Source: JALYXV01 sp963733505 (GTDB lineage Bacteria; Actinomycetota; Acidimicrobiia; Acidimicrobiales; Palsa-688). Taken from it: a stretch of 64,000 nt of DNA. The translations under genes and the position numbers were made by a program. Below, one piece after another: positions 41,310-49,800 of the stretch. The stretch is from positions 186,001 through 250,000 of the forward strand of contig CAVTDW010000028.1 in the NCBI GenBank assembly GCA_963733505.1. Reading direction: 5' to 3'. Every line of letters begins with the position of its first letter. Position 1 is the stretch's first letter. The notes beneath the pieces are model-generated. The model saw only the letters and a list, made by a program, of their open reading frames with translations. It was not told the origin of the DNA and did no database searches.

Positions 41310-41357
41310 CATTGTTGCCACAAACCGATGAAATAGATACGTCGAGTGGCAAGAATG
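41310..41357. repeat. Structured hairpin repeat, copy A
   Basis: CATTgTTGCCAC at 41310-41321 pairs with GTGGCAAgAATG at 41346-41357 (11 pairs, one G-G mismatch) around a 24-nt loop. Inside the loop CGATG and CGTCG can pair around the 9-nt tip AAATAGATA. Copy B at 49603 shares 23 of 24 loop bases, with compensated stem changes. It lies between convergent genes. It may be a bidirectional terminator, a REP-like element or an unknown RNA. Confidence 0.75.
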
Positions 41358-41438
41358 CTTTCGCCGATCGCGTTCGAATGGCGCCGCGGCTGCCCATGGG
41401 ATGGTGAGCTGCGGCGCGTTTCGGGGCTGCGGGCGAAC

Positions 41439-41486
41439 CGGCTGGCCGACGGAGCGGCTAGCCGACGGACTGGCTAGCCGACGGAG
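41439..41486. repeat. Three 16-bp tandem repeats at the acyl-CoA ligase 3' end
   Basis: Units at 41439, 41455 and 41471 share GGCTAGCCGACGGAG with few changes. The ligase stop codon at 41474-41476 lies in the last unit, so the gene end appears to have been duplicated outward. Confidence 0.8.
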
Positions 41487-43042
41487 CGGCCTTTCCCCTC
41501 CCAGAACGGGGCCCGAAGGTCGCGCTTCAGGACCTTCAAGGCGCCTGAGAGCGGCAGCGGCTCGGTCCGGAACTCCACCGACTTGGGCACCTTGTACGCC
41601 GCGATGCGGTCACGGCACCACGCCTTGATGTCCTCCACCGACGCGGTGGCACCGGCGGCCATCACGATGATGGCGTGCACCGCTTCGCCCCACTTCTCCG
41701 AGGGGATGCCGATGACGGCCACCTGGGCGACGCCGGCGTAGCTGGCGATGGCGTTCTCGACCTCGGCCGAGTACACGTTCTCCCCCCCGCTCACGATCAT
41801 GTCCTTGACGCGGTCGACGAGGAACAGGTAGCCGTGCTCGTCGAGGTAGCCGGCGTCGCCGGTGTGGTACCAGCCGTTGGCGAATGCCGCCTCGGTCTGC
41901 TCGGGCCGATTCCAGTACTCCCGCATGTAGTTGCCGCCCCGGGCGCACACCTCGCCGTTCTGGCCGGCGGGGACGATGTTGCCGTCGGGATCCTGGATGG
42001 TGACCGTGGAGCCGATGACCGGCCGGCCGGCCGATCGGAGCAAGGACCCGCCCTTGCGGTGGTCCTCAGGCATCAGCATGGTGAGGATGCCGAAGTTCTC
42101 GGTCATGCCGTAGGCCTGGATCACCTTGATGTCGGGCGAAATGGCCATCACCCGTTCGAGTAGGGCGGTGGACATCGGCGAGGCGCCATACCCAAGGGTT
42201 TCCAACGACGCCAGCCGTTCGGCGGCATAGGAGGGGTGGTCCAGCACCATCTGGATCATGGTGGGCACCATGACCGTGAAGGTCACCCGGTCGCGCTCAC
42301 AGATATCGAGCACCGGCCCGGGGTCGAACAGGGCGATGATCGTCGACGTCCCGCCGGTCGCGGGAATGCAGAAGATGCCGAGCATGCCCGCCACGTGGAA
42401 CATCGGGACCTGGTGGAGGCACACCTGGCTGTCGTCGATCTTGAGCATTCCCGCGATCTTGTACAGGTTGATCATGGCGGCCCGGTTGTCCATGACCACG
42501 CCCTTGGGCATCCCCGTCGTCCCCCCGGTGTACATGAGGATGGCGGGGTCGGCCTCGTCGGGTTCGTCGGGGATGGTGGCCGTGCCCGCGTCGATGACGT
42601 CCTGCTGGGTGAGATCGTGGGCCACGTCTCCCGAACCCATGAGGACGACCTTCTTGATGCCCGCCGCCTGGCGCACGCGATCGACGACATGGGCGAACGG
42701 CGGGTCCACGAAGACGACCTCGGTGCCCGAATCCTTGAGTATGTACTCCAGCTCCATCGGGGCCAACCGCAGGTTGAGCGGGTTGATCATGGTCCCGCCC
42801 AGGAACCCGGCGTGGTACAGCTCCATGTATTCGTGGGAGTTGAGCGACAAGACCGCGAAGCGGTCACCCTTGCTCAAGTTGAGCTCCCGCCCCATGCCGT
42901 CGGCCAGCCGCAGCACCCGGTCGAGGTGCTCGGCGTAGGTCGCCCGGTAGGCGCCGTCGATGACTGCGGTCTTGTCGGCGTAGCGATCCGACGCCGGGAT
43001 CAATGACCGGTGATACACCAGTTCCTTCATCTCGTTCACCAT
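41474..43042 (-). CDS. Acyl-CoA synthetase (AMP-forming)
   Basis: ANL-superfamily ligase of 522 residues that activates a fatty or aromatic acid to its CoA ester. ILMYTGGTTGMPKGV is the P-loop-like motif, YGMTENFG and GYLDEHGYLFLVDRVKDMI follow, and the C-terminal Lys lies in KVPKSVEFRTEPLPLSGALK. Substrate chain length cannot be set from sequence. ATG 43042 has no clear ribosome site; ATG 43030 is possible. Lies between fatty-acid genes and a WS/DGAT gene, consistent with lipid metabolism. Confidence 0.92.
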   Translation of the reverse strand: MVNEMKELVYHRSLIPASDRYADKTAVIDGAYRATYAEHLDRVLRLADGMGRELNLSKGDRFAVLSLNSHEYMELYHAGFLGGTMINPLNLRLAPMELEYILKDSGTEVVFVDPPFAHVVDRVRQAAGIKKVVLMGSGDVAHDLTQQDVIDAGTATIPDEPDEADPAILMYTGGTTGMPKGVVMDNRAAMINLYKIAGMLKIDDSQVCLHQVPMFHVAGMLGIFCIPATGGTSTIIALFDPGPVLDICERDRVTFTVMVPTMIQMVLDHPSYAAERLASLETLGYGASPMSTALLERVMAISPDIKVIQAYGMTENFGILTMLMPEDHRKGGSLLRSAGRPVIGSTVTIQDPDGNIVPAGQNGEVCARGGNYMREYWNRPEQTEAAFANGWYHTGDAGYLDEHGYLFLVDRVKDMIVSGGENVYSAEVENAIASYAGVAQVAVIGIPSEKWGEAVHAIIVMAAGATASVEDIKAWCRDRIAAYKVPKSVEFRTEPLPLSGALKVLKRDLRAPFWEGKGRSVG

Positions 43043-43104
43043 AGAACCGGAGGTCGCTCAGAGGTCGTCCAGGCGTCGTCCAGGCGTCGCCTAACGTCCG
43101 ACCG

Positions 43105-44061
43105 ATGCCTTCTGCACTCCGAACTGCGCCTCGTCTCGCGGTGTTGCCTCCGGGCGACGGTGCGCTGGCGAAGGCGGCCATCGCGGCGGTCGAAGCGGGC
43201 GGAGGCGTCGTCGTCGATCCCGACGAGGCCGAGGCGCTCGTCTGGACCTCCGCCGGCATGGACCCCGAGACGACCGCGGCGGCGCTCCGCGACGTGCTCG
43301 GTCGCCACCGTGGCATTCGCTGGATCCAGTTGCCGTGGGCCGGCGTCGAGTTGTACGCCGAGGCGGGGCTGTTGGACCACGACCACGTGTGGACCTGCGC
43401 CAAGGGCGTCTACGGGAAACCGGTGGCCGAGCACGCCTTGACGCTCACGCTCGCCTGCTTTCGCCATCTGAAGGCATTCAGCCGGGCCGACGGCTGGAGC
43501 GGCCAGGCGGGGCAGACGTTGTTCGGCCGGCGGGTCACGATCTTCGGAGGCGGGGGTATCGCACAGGAGCTCATGCGGCTCCTCGGTCCCTTCGGCTGCC
43601 AGGTGACCGTGGTACGCAAGCGCTCGGACCCTCTTGACAACGCCCGAATCCTGCCATGGGACCGGCGAAACGACGCCCTGGGCGACGCCGATGCGGTGAT
43701 CCTGGCGTTGGCCTTGACCGAGGAAAATACCTACTTCTTCGCGTCGCCGCAGTTCGAGGCCATGGCGCCTCACGCCTGTCTGGTCAACGTGGCCCGCGGG
43801 CGCCACGTGGTGACCGACGACCTCGTCGAGGCGCTGTCGAGCGGTGCAATAGCGGCCGCCGGGCTCGATGTCACCGACCCCGAGCCGCTCCCCGACGGCC
43901 ATCCACTGTGGGCACTCGACAACTGCCTCGTCACGCCGCACACCGCCAACACCGAGGCCATGGCCACCCCGGCCCTGGCGGCGCGCATCGCCGACAACGT
44001 GGGCCGCTTCGCCGCGGGCGAGACGCTCGAGGGCCTCGTCGACCCGGATCTGGGGTACTGA
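43105..44061 (+). CDS. D-isomer-specific 2-hydroxyacid dehydrogenase
   Basis: A 318-residue NAD-dependent dehydrogenase. The Rossmann motif is TIFGGGGIAQELM, the Arg-containing LVNVARGRHVVTDDLV and the Glu/His block ending DNCLVTPHTAN are the catalytic parts of the family. The first-domain sequence is divergent, so the substrate (a 2-keto or 2-hydroxy acid) is unknown. TAACGT at 43092-43097, seven bases before ATG 43105, marks a leaderless start. Divergent from the acyl-CoA ligase. Confidence 0.88.
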   Translation: MPSALRTAPRLAVLPPGDGALAKAAIAAVEAGGGVVVDPDEAEALVWTSAGMDPETTAAALRDVLGRHRGIRWIQLPWAGVELYAEAGLLDHDHVWTCAKGVYGKPVAEHALTLTLACFRHLKAFSRADGWSGQAGQTLFGRRVTIFGGGGIAQELMRLLGPFGCQVTVVRKRSDPLDNARILPWDRRNDALGDADAVILALALTEENTYFFASPQFEAMAPHACLVNVARGRHVVTDDLVEALSSGAIAAAGLDVTDPEPLPDGHPLWALDNCLVTPHTANTEAMATPALAARIADNVGRFAAGETLEGLVDPDLGY

Positions 44062-44089
44062 CCGTAGACTCTCCGCCGGGGAGGTTCAC

Positions 44090-45508
44090 ATGGCTGACGA
44101 ATCCGGCTCCGAGCAGCGGATGGGCGACGCCGATGCCCTGATGTGGAGCATCGAGAAGGACCCGATGCTTCGCTCCACGATCACCTCGGTGCTGGTCTTC
44201 GAAGGGCCGATCGATCACGACCGCCTGACCGACAAGGTCGAACGGGCCAGCCGAGCCATTTCCCGCCTGCGCCAGCGCGTGATGGCGAACACGTTCTCCA
44301 TCGCGCCGCCCAGATGGGAGATCGACCCCAACTTCGACCTTCGGTACCACCTCCGCTTCGTCGCCGCACCGGGGGCGGGGACCATGTCCGACGTGCTGGC
44401 CATCGCCAGTCCCGAGGCCATGTCCAGCTTCGACCTGGCTCGCCCGTTGTGGCAGATGCTGGTCGTCGACGGCATGGCCGACGGAAAGTCCGCCGTGGTC
44501 GTGAAGCTGCACCACACCATCACCGACGGCATCGGCGGGGTGAAGCTGGGCATGCAGCTGTTCGACCTCGAAGCGTCGCCGCCGGCTGACCCCGGCCCCA
44601 TCCCCGAGGCGCCGCCCATACATGTCATGGGTCAATGGGAGCGGGTCCTCGACGCGTGGAATCACGAGCAGCGCCAAGGCTTGGAGCTGGCCACCCGGCT
44701 CGTGCCGCTCACCGTCGGGGGCTTGACCCATCTGGTGTTCGCACCGACTGAGGCGCTTCGCCGAGCACGGGAGGTGACAGGGTCGTTGGGCCGCCTCCTG
44801 GCTCCGGCCAACCGACCCCTCAGTCCGGTCATGACGGGCAGGTCCCTGTCGGTCGACCTCGACACGCTGTCGATCCCCCTCGCCGACGCCAAGGCGGCGG
44901 CCAAGGCGGCCGGGGGCCGACTCAACGACTTCTTCATGGCCGCGGTCATGGGCGGGCTCCGGCGCTATCACGACGAGCACGGCGTCGCACCCGAGTCGCT
45001 GCGAATGGGGATGCCGATCAGCCTGCGCCAGGCCGGCGGGGATGGGAAGGCGGGCGCCGACGCGGCGAGGGCGAACCAGTTCGTGCCCACCCGATTCCTC
45101 GTCCCCCTTCAGATCGACGATCCCGCCGAGCGGATGCGGGTCCTGCATGACCTGGTGGTCTCGCAGCGGGCGGAGCCGGCGCTGGGCCTGGTCGATGCGG
45201 TTTCGCTCGTGACCCGCCGCCTTCCCAAGGCGGCTCAGATCGGCGTGCTCGGCGGCCTGTTGCGCACCGTCGACGTCATCACGAGCAACGTCCCGGGTGT
45301 GCCCATTCCCCTCTACCTGGCCGGAGCCAAGCTGGAAGCGCAGTACCCATTCGGCCCGAGAAGCGGGGCCGCGGTCAATGTGACCTTGCTCAGCTACCTC
45401 GACGGGCTGTTTATCGGGGTCAACAGCGATCCCGCCGCAGTGCCCGATCAGGCTACGTTCATGGCCTGCCTCCGTGACGGTTTTGACGAGGTTCTGAAAG
45501 TTGCGTGA
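44090..45508 (+). CDS. WS/DGAT wax ester synthase / diacylglycerol acyltransferase
   Basis: A 472-residue acyltransferase that makes triacylglycerol or wax esters from acyl-CoA. The catalytic HHxxxDG is intact (His141, His142, Asp146, Gly147), and the C-terminal block ITSNVPGVPIPLYLAGA is conserved in the family. ATG 44090 has GGGGAGG six bases upstream. It follows a 2-hydroxyacid dehydrogenase and overlaps the possible GTG start of the nuclease gene. Indicates storage-lipid capacity. Confidence 0.93.
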   Translation: MADESGSEQRMGDADALMWSIEKDPMLRSTITSVLVFEGPIDHDRLTDKVERASRAISRLRQRVMANTFSIAPPRWEIDPNFDLRYHLRFVAAPGAGTMSDVLAIASPEAMSSFDLARPLWQMLVVDGMADGKSAVVVKLHHTITDGIGGVKLGMQLFDLEASPPADPGPIPEAPPIHVMGQWERVLDAWNHEQRQGLELATRLVPLTVGGLTHLVFAPTEALRRAREVTGSLGRLLAPANRPLSPVMTGRSLSVDLDTLSIPLADAKAAAKAAGGRLNDFFMAAVMGGLRRYHDEHGVAPESLRMGMPISLRQAGGDGKAGADAARANQFVPTRFLVPLQIDDPAERMRVLHDLVVSQRAEPALGLVDAVSLVTRRLPKAAQIGVLGGLLRTVDVITSNVPGVPIPLYLAGAKLEAQYPFGPRSGAAVNVTLLSYLDGLFIGVNSDPAAVPDQATFMACLRDGFDEVLKVA

Positions 45509-45552
45509 ATCCGGGGTTACACAGACCCGCAAACCGGAATAAATTCCTAGAC

Positions 45553-46719
45553 ATGCCCTGGACGTTTATCATCCGCCCGCGAGAGATGCGAAAGTTCCGG
45601 CGTTGCCGCCGGGAGTGGGATCTCGGTTCTCAGATCCGCCAGCGTTACGCCCAGAAGCGGCCCTCGATGGAGTGGGCATTCGACAAAGCCATTCGAGACG
45701 CCCTGGCCGTGTACTACTTCCCGGCCATGGACGATTGGAACCGGGCCATCGTCCGGCCGCTCACGCTCAAAGGCTTCGACCGCTCCATGCGCGAGAGCCG
45801 GGCGAATCACGAGAAGTGGGCGCCCTTGACTCCCGAGGAGGAGAAGGCGTTCGAGAGGAACCTGGTCGTCGGGCAGGCGTTGCTGACCAACTACTTCGTG
45901 TGGGCCGCAGCCCTGGACGACTTTGACTCGATCTTCGCCGACCACGACATCTGGGCACCGATCCCCGACCCGGACAACCCGATCCACGATCTCGGGACGC
46001 TCGATGGCCGCCCGATGCGCTACATGGGTCGGATGGATCAGCTGATCGCCGATCCCGACGACGAGTTGTGGGTCGTGGAACACCGGGTGGTCCGCGGCGA
46101 CTGGACGAGCAACGAGGACCTGATCGAGGACGAGGTACTTCGCAGCCACTGCTGGCACACTCAGATCGCCTACCCGCAGATGCTGATTGCCGGGACCATC
46201 ATCAACGAGCTCCGGGTGGACGGGCAGCTGGACGCCCCCCCGGTACAGGAGTTCGTCGAGCGGGACCAACGCACGATGATCGGGTCTCGCCACGTCAACA
46301 CGCGACGCAGCCCGCTCACGATGGAGCCAGCTGCCACCCCGGCGACACGGTCCGCCGCCACGGTCCAGGACTACGTGGCGTTGCAGCAGGACAACGGCTT
46401 GTTCCGGCGTACGGTCATCCGTCGCAACCAGGACACGTTGAGGCAGACCGGTGTACGGGTGGCCGAAGACGGGATGCAGGTCCGGGATCCGGACCTACCG
46501 GTCGAGCCCACCTTCGGCGAGCATTGCGCCACGTGCGAGTTCAAAGCCCCGTGCGATGCCATGGAAGCCGGTGGCGACTGGCAGGCCATCCTGGCGGAGA
46601 ACTTCTTCCAACGGGCCGACGATGCCGAGGACGAGAGCCTGCGCCATTCCGACCACCGAGTCGGTCAACGGGCCGGACTGGGCGGCATGTATCGAGTGAT
46701 CAATCTCGGCCGACGTTAG
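45553..46719 (+). CDS. PD-(D/E)XK nuclease, Cas4/RecB-like with four cysteines
   Basis: A 388-residue protein with the layout of iron-sulfur RecB-family nucleases. Cys18 lies in FRRCRREWD; three more are clustered at 325, 328 and 334 (HCATCEFKAPC). Between them, RMDQLI gives Asp162, WVVEHRV gives Glu176-x-Arg178 (Arg in place of the usual Lys), and HTQIAYPQM gives the QxxY motif. No CRISPR array or cas gene is near, so it is not a CRISPR Cas4; it may belong to a phage- or repair-type family. ATG 45553 follows TAAATT by seven bases; GTG 45505 is an alternative. Confidence 0.65.
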   Translation: MPWTFIIRPREMRKFRRCRREWDLGSQIRQRYAQKRPSMEWAFDKAIRDALAVYYFPAMDDWNRAIVRPLTLKGFDRSMRESRANHEKWAPLTPEEEKAFERNLVVGQALLTNYFVWAAALDDFDSIFADHDIWAPIPDPDNPIHDLGTLDGRPMRYMGRMDQLIADPDDELWVVEHRVVRGDWTSNEDLIEDEVLRSHCWHTQIAYPQMLIAGTIINELRVDGQLDAPPVQEFVERDQRTMIGSRHVNTRRSPLTMEPAATPATRSAATVQDYVALQQDNGLFRRTVIRRNQDTLRQTGVRVAEDGMQVRDPDLPVEPTFGEHCATCEFKAPCDAMEAGGDWQAILAENFFQRADDAEDESLRHSDHRVGQRAGLGGMYRVINLGRR

Positions 46720-46766
46720 GGGGGATACACCGCTCCATCGGGGGCCGTCGGTACCGTTGGCGGCCC

Positions 46767-47966
46767 ATGCCCTCTCGGCCGCGCTGGCTCAACGCCGTGG
46801 CTGCGCTGTGCGCGCTGACGCTCGTGGCCGGGGTCCTGGCCTTGTTTGCCCGTCCGAGGGGTGCCGACGAGGCGTCGGTCCGCGTGCGCGCCGCCGGGTC
46901 CCCTCGCCGCCTTGGGCCCGCAGGGCCGGCATCGGCGACCGCGGGCGCCCCGTCGAGCCAAGCGGCGCCGCCTCGGGGGGTCGGTACCACGGCCGTAGCC
47001 GTGACGACAGCGGTAACCGGGGCGGCGACCGCGGTAACCGGGGCGGGTTCGGCCACGACGGGCCCGGCCGTCGCGGGGGCGGCTCCCCTCCCGGTTCCCG
47101 CTCCGCCCATCGTGGCGGAGGCCGGGCACCGCTGGGCGGTGGGAACCGAGAGCCTCACCTTTGTCGATACCAGCCGGCGCACGCCGGCCGCTGGTGCCGA
47201 TCCGGGGGAGGCGTTCCGGTCGCTACCCACCGTGATCCGGTACCCGGTCGACGGCGCGGCGAACGGGGCGGAGACGCCAGGCGGCGCCGGCAGCCACCTG
47301 GGCCACCCTTTTCCCCTGATCGTCTTCGCCCATGGCTACGACACGACACCGGGCGCCTACGCCGCATTGCTTCACGCCTGGGCCAGCGCCGGTTACGTGG
47401 TGGCCGCCCCGTCGTTTCCGAGGGCGACCGCAGGTGGGCCGCTCGACGAGGGCGACGTCGACAACCAGCCGGGTGACCTGTCGTTTGTCATCACCCAGGT
47501 GCTGGCGGCTCCGTCGCTGGCGGGACTCGTCGACGGGGGTCACATCGGCGTGGCGGGGCACAGCGACGGCGCCTCGACGACGGCGGGCGTCGGGTACAAC
47601 AGTTGCTGCAAGGACAGCCGGCTGGCGGCCGACGCGGTGATGGAGGGCGACGAGCACCGCTACCCGGGCACCTGGTTCCCGGCCGGGCCGGCGCCGGCGC
47701 TGCTTGTTATCCAGGCCGACCATGATGCCCTGAACCCGCCGGCGCTGGGCCGGGCAGTGTACGACGGCGGCTCGTCGCCGAAATATCTGCTCTGGCTGCT
47801 CGACGCCCAGCATCTCCAGCCCTACACGTCCGACGCGGCACACCTTGGGGTGGTGGAGGCGGTGACCACGGCGTTTTTCGACCGGTATCTGAAGGGCCGG
47901 GCCGAGTCGGTCGCCGCCATGAGGAGCGCGGCCGCGCCCGGCCTGGCGACGCTCACCTCGGGGTAA
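46767..47966 (+). CDS. Exported alpha/beta hydrolase
   Basis: A 399-residue protein with an N-terminal membrane/signal segment (residues 8-27), a low-complexity Ala/Thr/Pro region to about 120, and an alpha/beta-hydrolase fold. The nucleophile elbow is GHSDGA, the oxyanion part FAHGYDTTPG, and the acid and His lie near LVIQADHD and LLDAQHLQPY. It resembles polyester/dienelactone-type hydrolases; the substrate is unknown. TACCGT lies nine bases before ATG 46767. Confidence 0.78.
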   Translation: MPSRPRWLNAVAALCALTLVAGVLALFARPRGADEASVRVRAAGSPRRLGPAGPASATAGAPSSQAAPPRGVGTTAVAVTTAVTGAATAVTGAGSATTGPAVAGAAPLPVPAPPIVAEAGHRWAVGTESLTFVDTSRRTPAAGADPGEAFRSLPTVIRYPVDGAANGAETPGGAGSHLGHPFPLIVFAHGYDTTPGAYAALLHAWASAGYVVAAPSFPRATAGGPLDEGDVDNQPGDLSFVITQVLAAPSLAGLVDGGHIGVAGHSDGASTTAGVGYNSCCKDSRLAADAVMEGDEHRYPGTWFPAGPAPALLVIQADHDALNPPALGRAVYDGGSSPKYLLWLLDAQHLQPYTSDAAHLGVVEAVTTAFFDRYLKGRAESVAAMRSAAAPGLATLTSG

Positions 47967-48056
47967 CGGTCTCACCTCGGTGAGATCCTGGAGGTGGCTC
48001 GCTCGGCGCGTCCCGCCGTGCCGGATCGGTCGTTCGACGGCACGCGAGGAGCGTCG

Positions 48057-48783
48057 ATGGGTCAGGCGATGGGTGGGCGTGGTCATTGCGGCGTCGGTGA
48101 CGCGGGCGGGCCGGCGGCGTCGTGGTCCGGCGCGGCGTGTGGGGTCTGTGACCAGGCCCTTCGAGGGGGCGAAACGTGCGTCAACGACTGGTGCACCCGG
48201 GCCGATCGGTGGTTCTCCGTCGTCTGGTCGATCGGCCCTCATGTCGACGGGTGGCGCCGGGTGATCGCGGGATACAAGTACCGGGGCCAGACCGCCTGGG
48301 CGAGCATGCTCGGCCGGGCCCTGGTGGAGTACCTCGACGAACACATGCCCTGGTTCGACGACTACGACGTGCTCGTGCCCATGCCGGCTTATACCGGCCC
48401 CGGGGCTCGGCGCTCCTGGGACCCGGTTGGCGAGATCGTGGCCGATCGCTGCCCGGCTGGCCGGTCCCCGCTGGGGTTTCGAGGCCGGACTGGTCGTCAA
48501 GACCCGGGAGACGGCGGCGCTCGCGGCCTTGAGCCGGCCGGCACGTCGGGCGTGTGCCGAGGGACCGCTTCGACGTGCACTGCGGGTACCGGAACCAGCG
48601 GTGGTCGAGGGCTTGCGGATCCTGGTGATCGACGACGTGTTCACCGAGGGCAGCACGCTCCGCGAGGTCGCCCGCTCGCTGGTGCGGGCGGGAGCCGACG
48701 AGGTGGCCGGCTTGACCCTCGCCCGCCAACCGTGGCAGCGCGGCCCGGGGCCGGACCCTGGGCCTGGCCCTGGGCCGACGTGA
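48057..48783 (+). CDS. ComF-like phosphoribosyltransferase (frameshifted)
   Basis: Related to ComF competence/amidophosphoribosyltransferase proteins. CGVCDQALRGGETCVNDWC is a zinc-ribbon-like start, VIAGYKYRGQTAWASMLGRAL the conserved middle, and RILVIDDVFTEGSTLREVA the PRPP-binding loop. The first part is in one frame (to about 48450), the rest in the +1 frame from about 48460 (FEAGLVVKTRETAAL onward), so a single-base shift breaks it. ATG 48057 is chosen for GAGGAG five bases upstream. The tail is Gly-Pro repeat. True role in DNA uptake is unproven. Confidence 0.72.
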
Positions 48784-48805
48784 GGGCCGGACGTAGAGTG
48801 CCGGG

Positions 48806-49504
48806 GTGCCGACGGGACCGATCCACCTCCATATAGCCGACGTCCTCACGGCCGTGCCCGCCCAGGTAGGGGTCGAGGCAGGCCTGGTCACCCTGACCGA
48901 GGACGAGGCGCCGTACCGCTCGCTGCGCATCATCATCGGCCAACCCGAGGCCAATGCCATCTTGGCCGGATGGCACGGCGCAGTTCCTGGCCGGCCTTCG
49001 ACATGGGACCTGTTCGTGTCGACCGTTGCGCTGCTTGAGGCGCGCATCGATCGGGTGGTGATCACGGCGGTGCACGAGGAGCGGCACTACTTCGCCCACA
49101 TCGAGTTGGAGCAGGCAGGCGAACGCCGCATCCTGGCGTGCCGGCCGTCGGATGCGATCGCCCTCGCCGTACGGGCGTACAACGTCGAGATCCTGGCCGA
49201 GTCGTCGGTGCTCGATGCGGCCGGTGTTCTTCCCGACGGCACCAAGCCGGGGCAAGCGGCCGAGGAGTCCGACGCAGCGCCCGAGTCGGCGTTGGGCGCA
49301 CGTGAGGCGGCGCTGGCCGCCCGGGAGGCCGAACTGGCCGAGCGTGAACGGCTCATCGCAGCCCGAGAACAGTTGGCCGCGCCGACGGACGCAGGAATCG
49401 CCACCACACCCGCACCCGGCGAATCGAGCGAATCAGGCGAATCGCGTTCGGACCCCACGGTTGCCGACCCAACCGCGCGCCGTGAAGGTGACGGTATCGA
49501 ATAG
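48806..49504 (+). CDS. Bifunctional nuclease family protein (DUF151/BFN)
   Basis: A 232-residue protein. The first 140 residues form the BFN domain (LRIIIGQPEANAI, FAHIELEQAG, RPSDAIALAVRAYNVEI, the last with the conserved Asp). The C-terminal third is an Ala/Glu/Arg coiled coil (AREAALAAREAELAERERL) and a charged tail, not part of the usual family. Plant and thermophile members have DNase/RNase activity. GTG 48806 follows TAGAGT by six bases, so it is probably leaderless. Confidence 0.88.
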   Translation: MPTGPIHLHIADVLTAVPAQVGVEAGLVTLTEDEAPYRSLRIIIGQPEANAILAGWHGAVPGRPSTWDLFVSTVALLEARIDRVVITAVHEERHYFAHIELEQAGERRILACRPSDAIALAVRAYNVEILAESSVLDAAGVLPDGTKPGQAAEESDAAPESALGAREAALAAREAELAERERLIAAREQLAAPTDAGIATTPAPGESSESGESRSDPTVADPTARREGDGIE

Positions 49505-49602
49505 CCACGGTCGTCTGTAGGCCTATGGCAACTTCGGGCTGTTCAATCTGTTCGGTCCGCTGTCCGAGGCCGCGGTGCCCGGGCGCCGGCGGAGGCGACC
49601 GC

Positions 49603-49654
49603 ACCGTTGTTGTCACAAACCGATGAAATAGCTACGTCGAGTGACCAAAACGGT
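49603..49654. repeat. Structured hairpin repeat, copy B
   Basis: ACCGTTgTtGTCAC at 49603-49616 pairs with GTGACcAaAACGGT at 49641-49654 (12 pairs, two mismatches) around the same 24-nt loop as copy A, which differs at one base in the tip. Two stem pairs changed on both sides (A-T to G-C; C-G to T-A). It also lies between convergent genes, 99 bp after the BFN stop. The rest of the gap 49505-49800 shows no convincing gene. Confidence 0.75.
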
Positions 49655-49800
49655 TGTGTGGCCGGGTCGAGTGTCCCTTCTGCGTCACGAGCAGCCGCTG
49701 GTGCTTCCGCACGACGGGCAGGCGAAGCAGCTGCCCGCACGCTGCATCGGCATTGGGACCGGTCGCGCACCGGCCGCCGGCCTCGACCCCGGCACCGGCC

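Noticed and set aside
41325..41335. CCGATGA in the hairpin loop resembles part of a hammerhead ribozyme core
   Set aside because: The matching GAAA segment, cleavage triplet and three-stem layout are absent, so the likeness is chance.
43931..45532. Long minus-strand frame opposite the WS/DGAT gene
   Set aside because: Antisense shadow with no family motifs; the plus strand has the HHxxxDG site and ribosome binding site.
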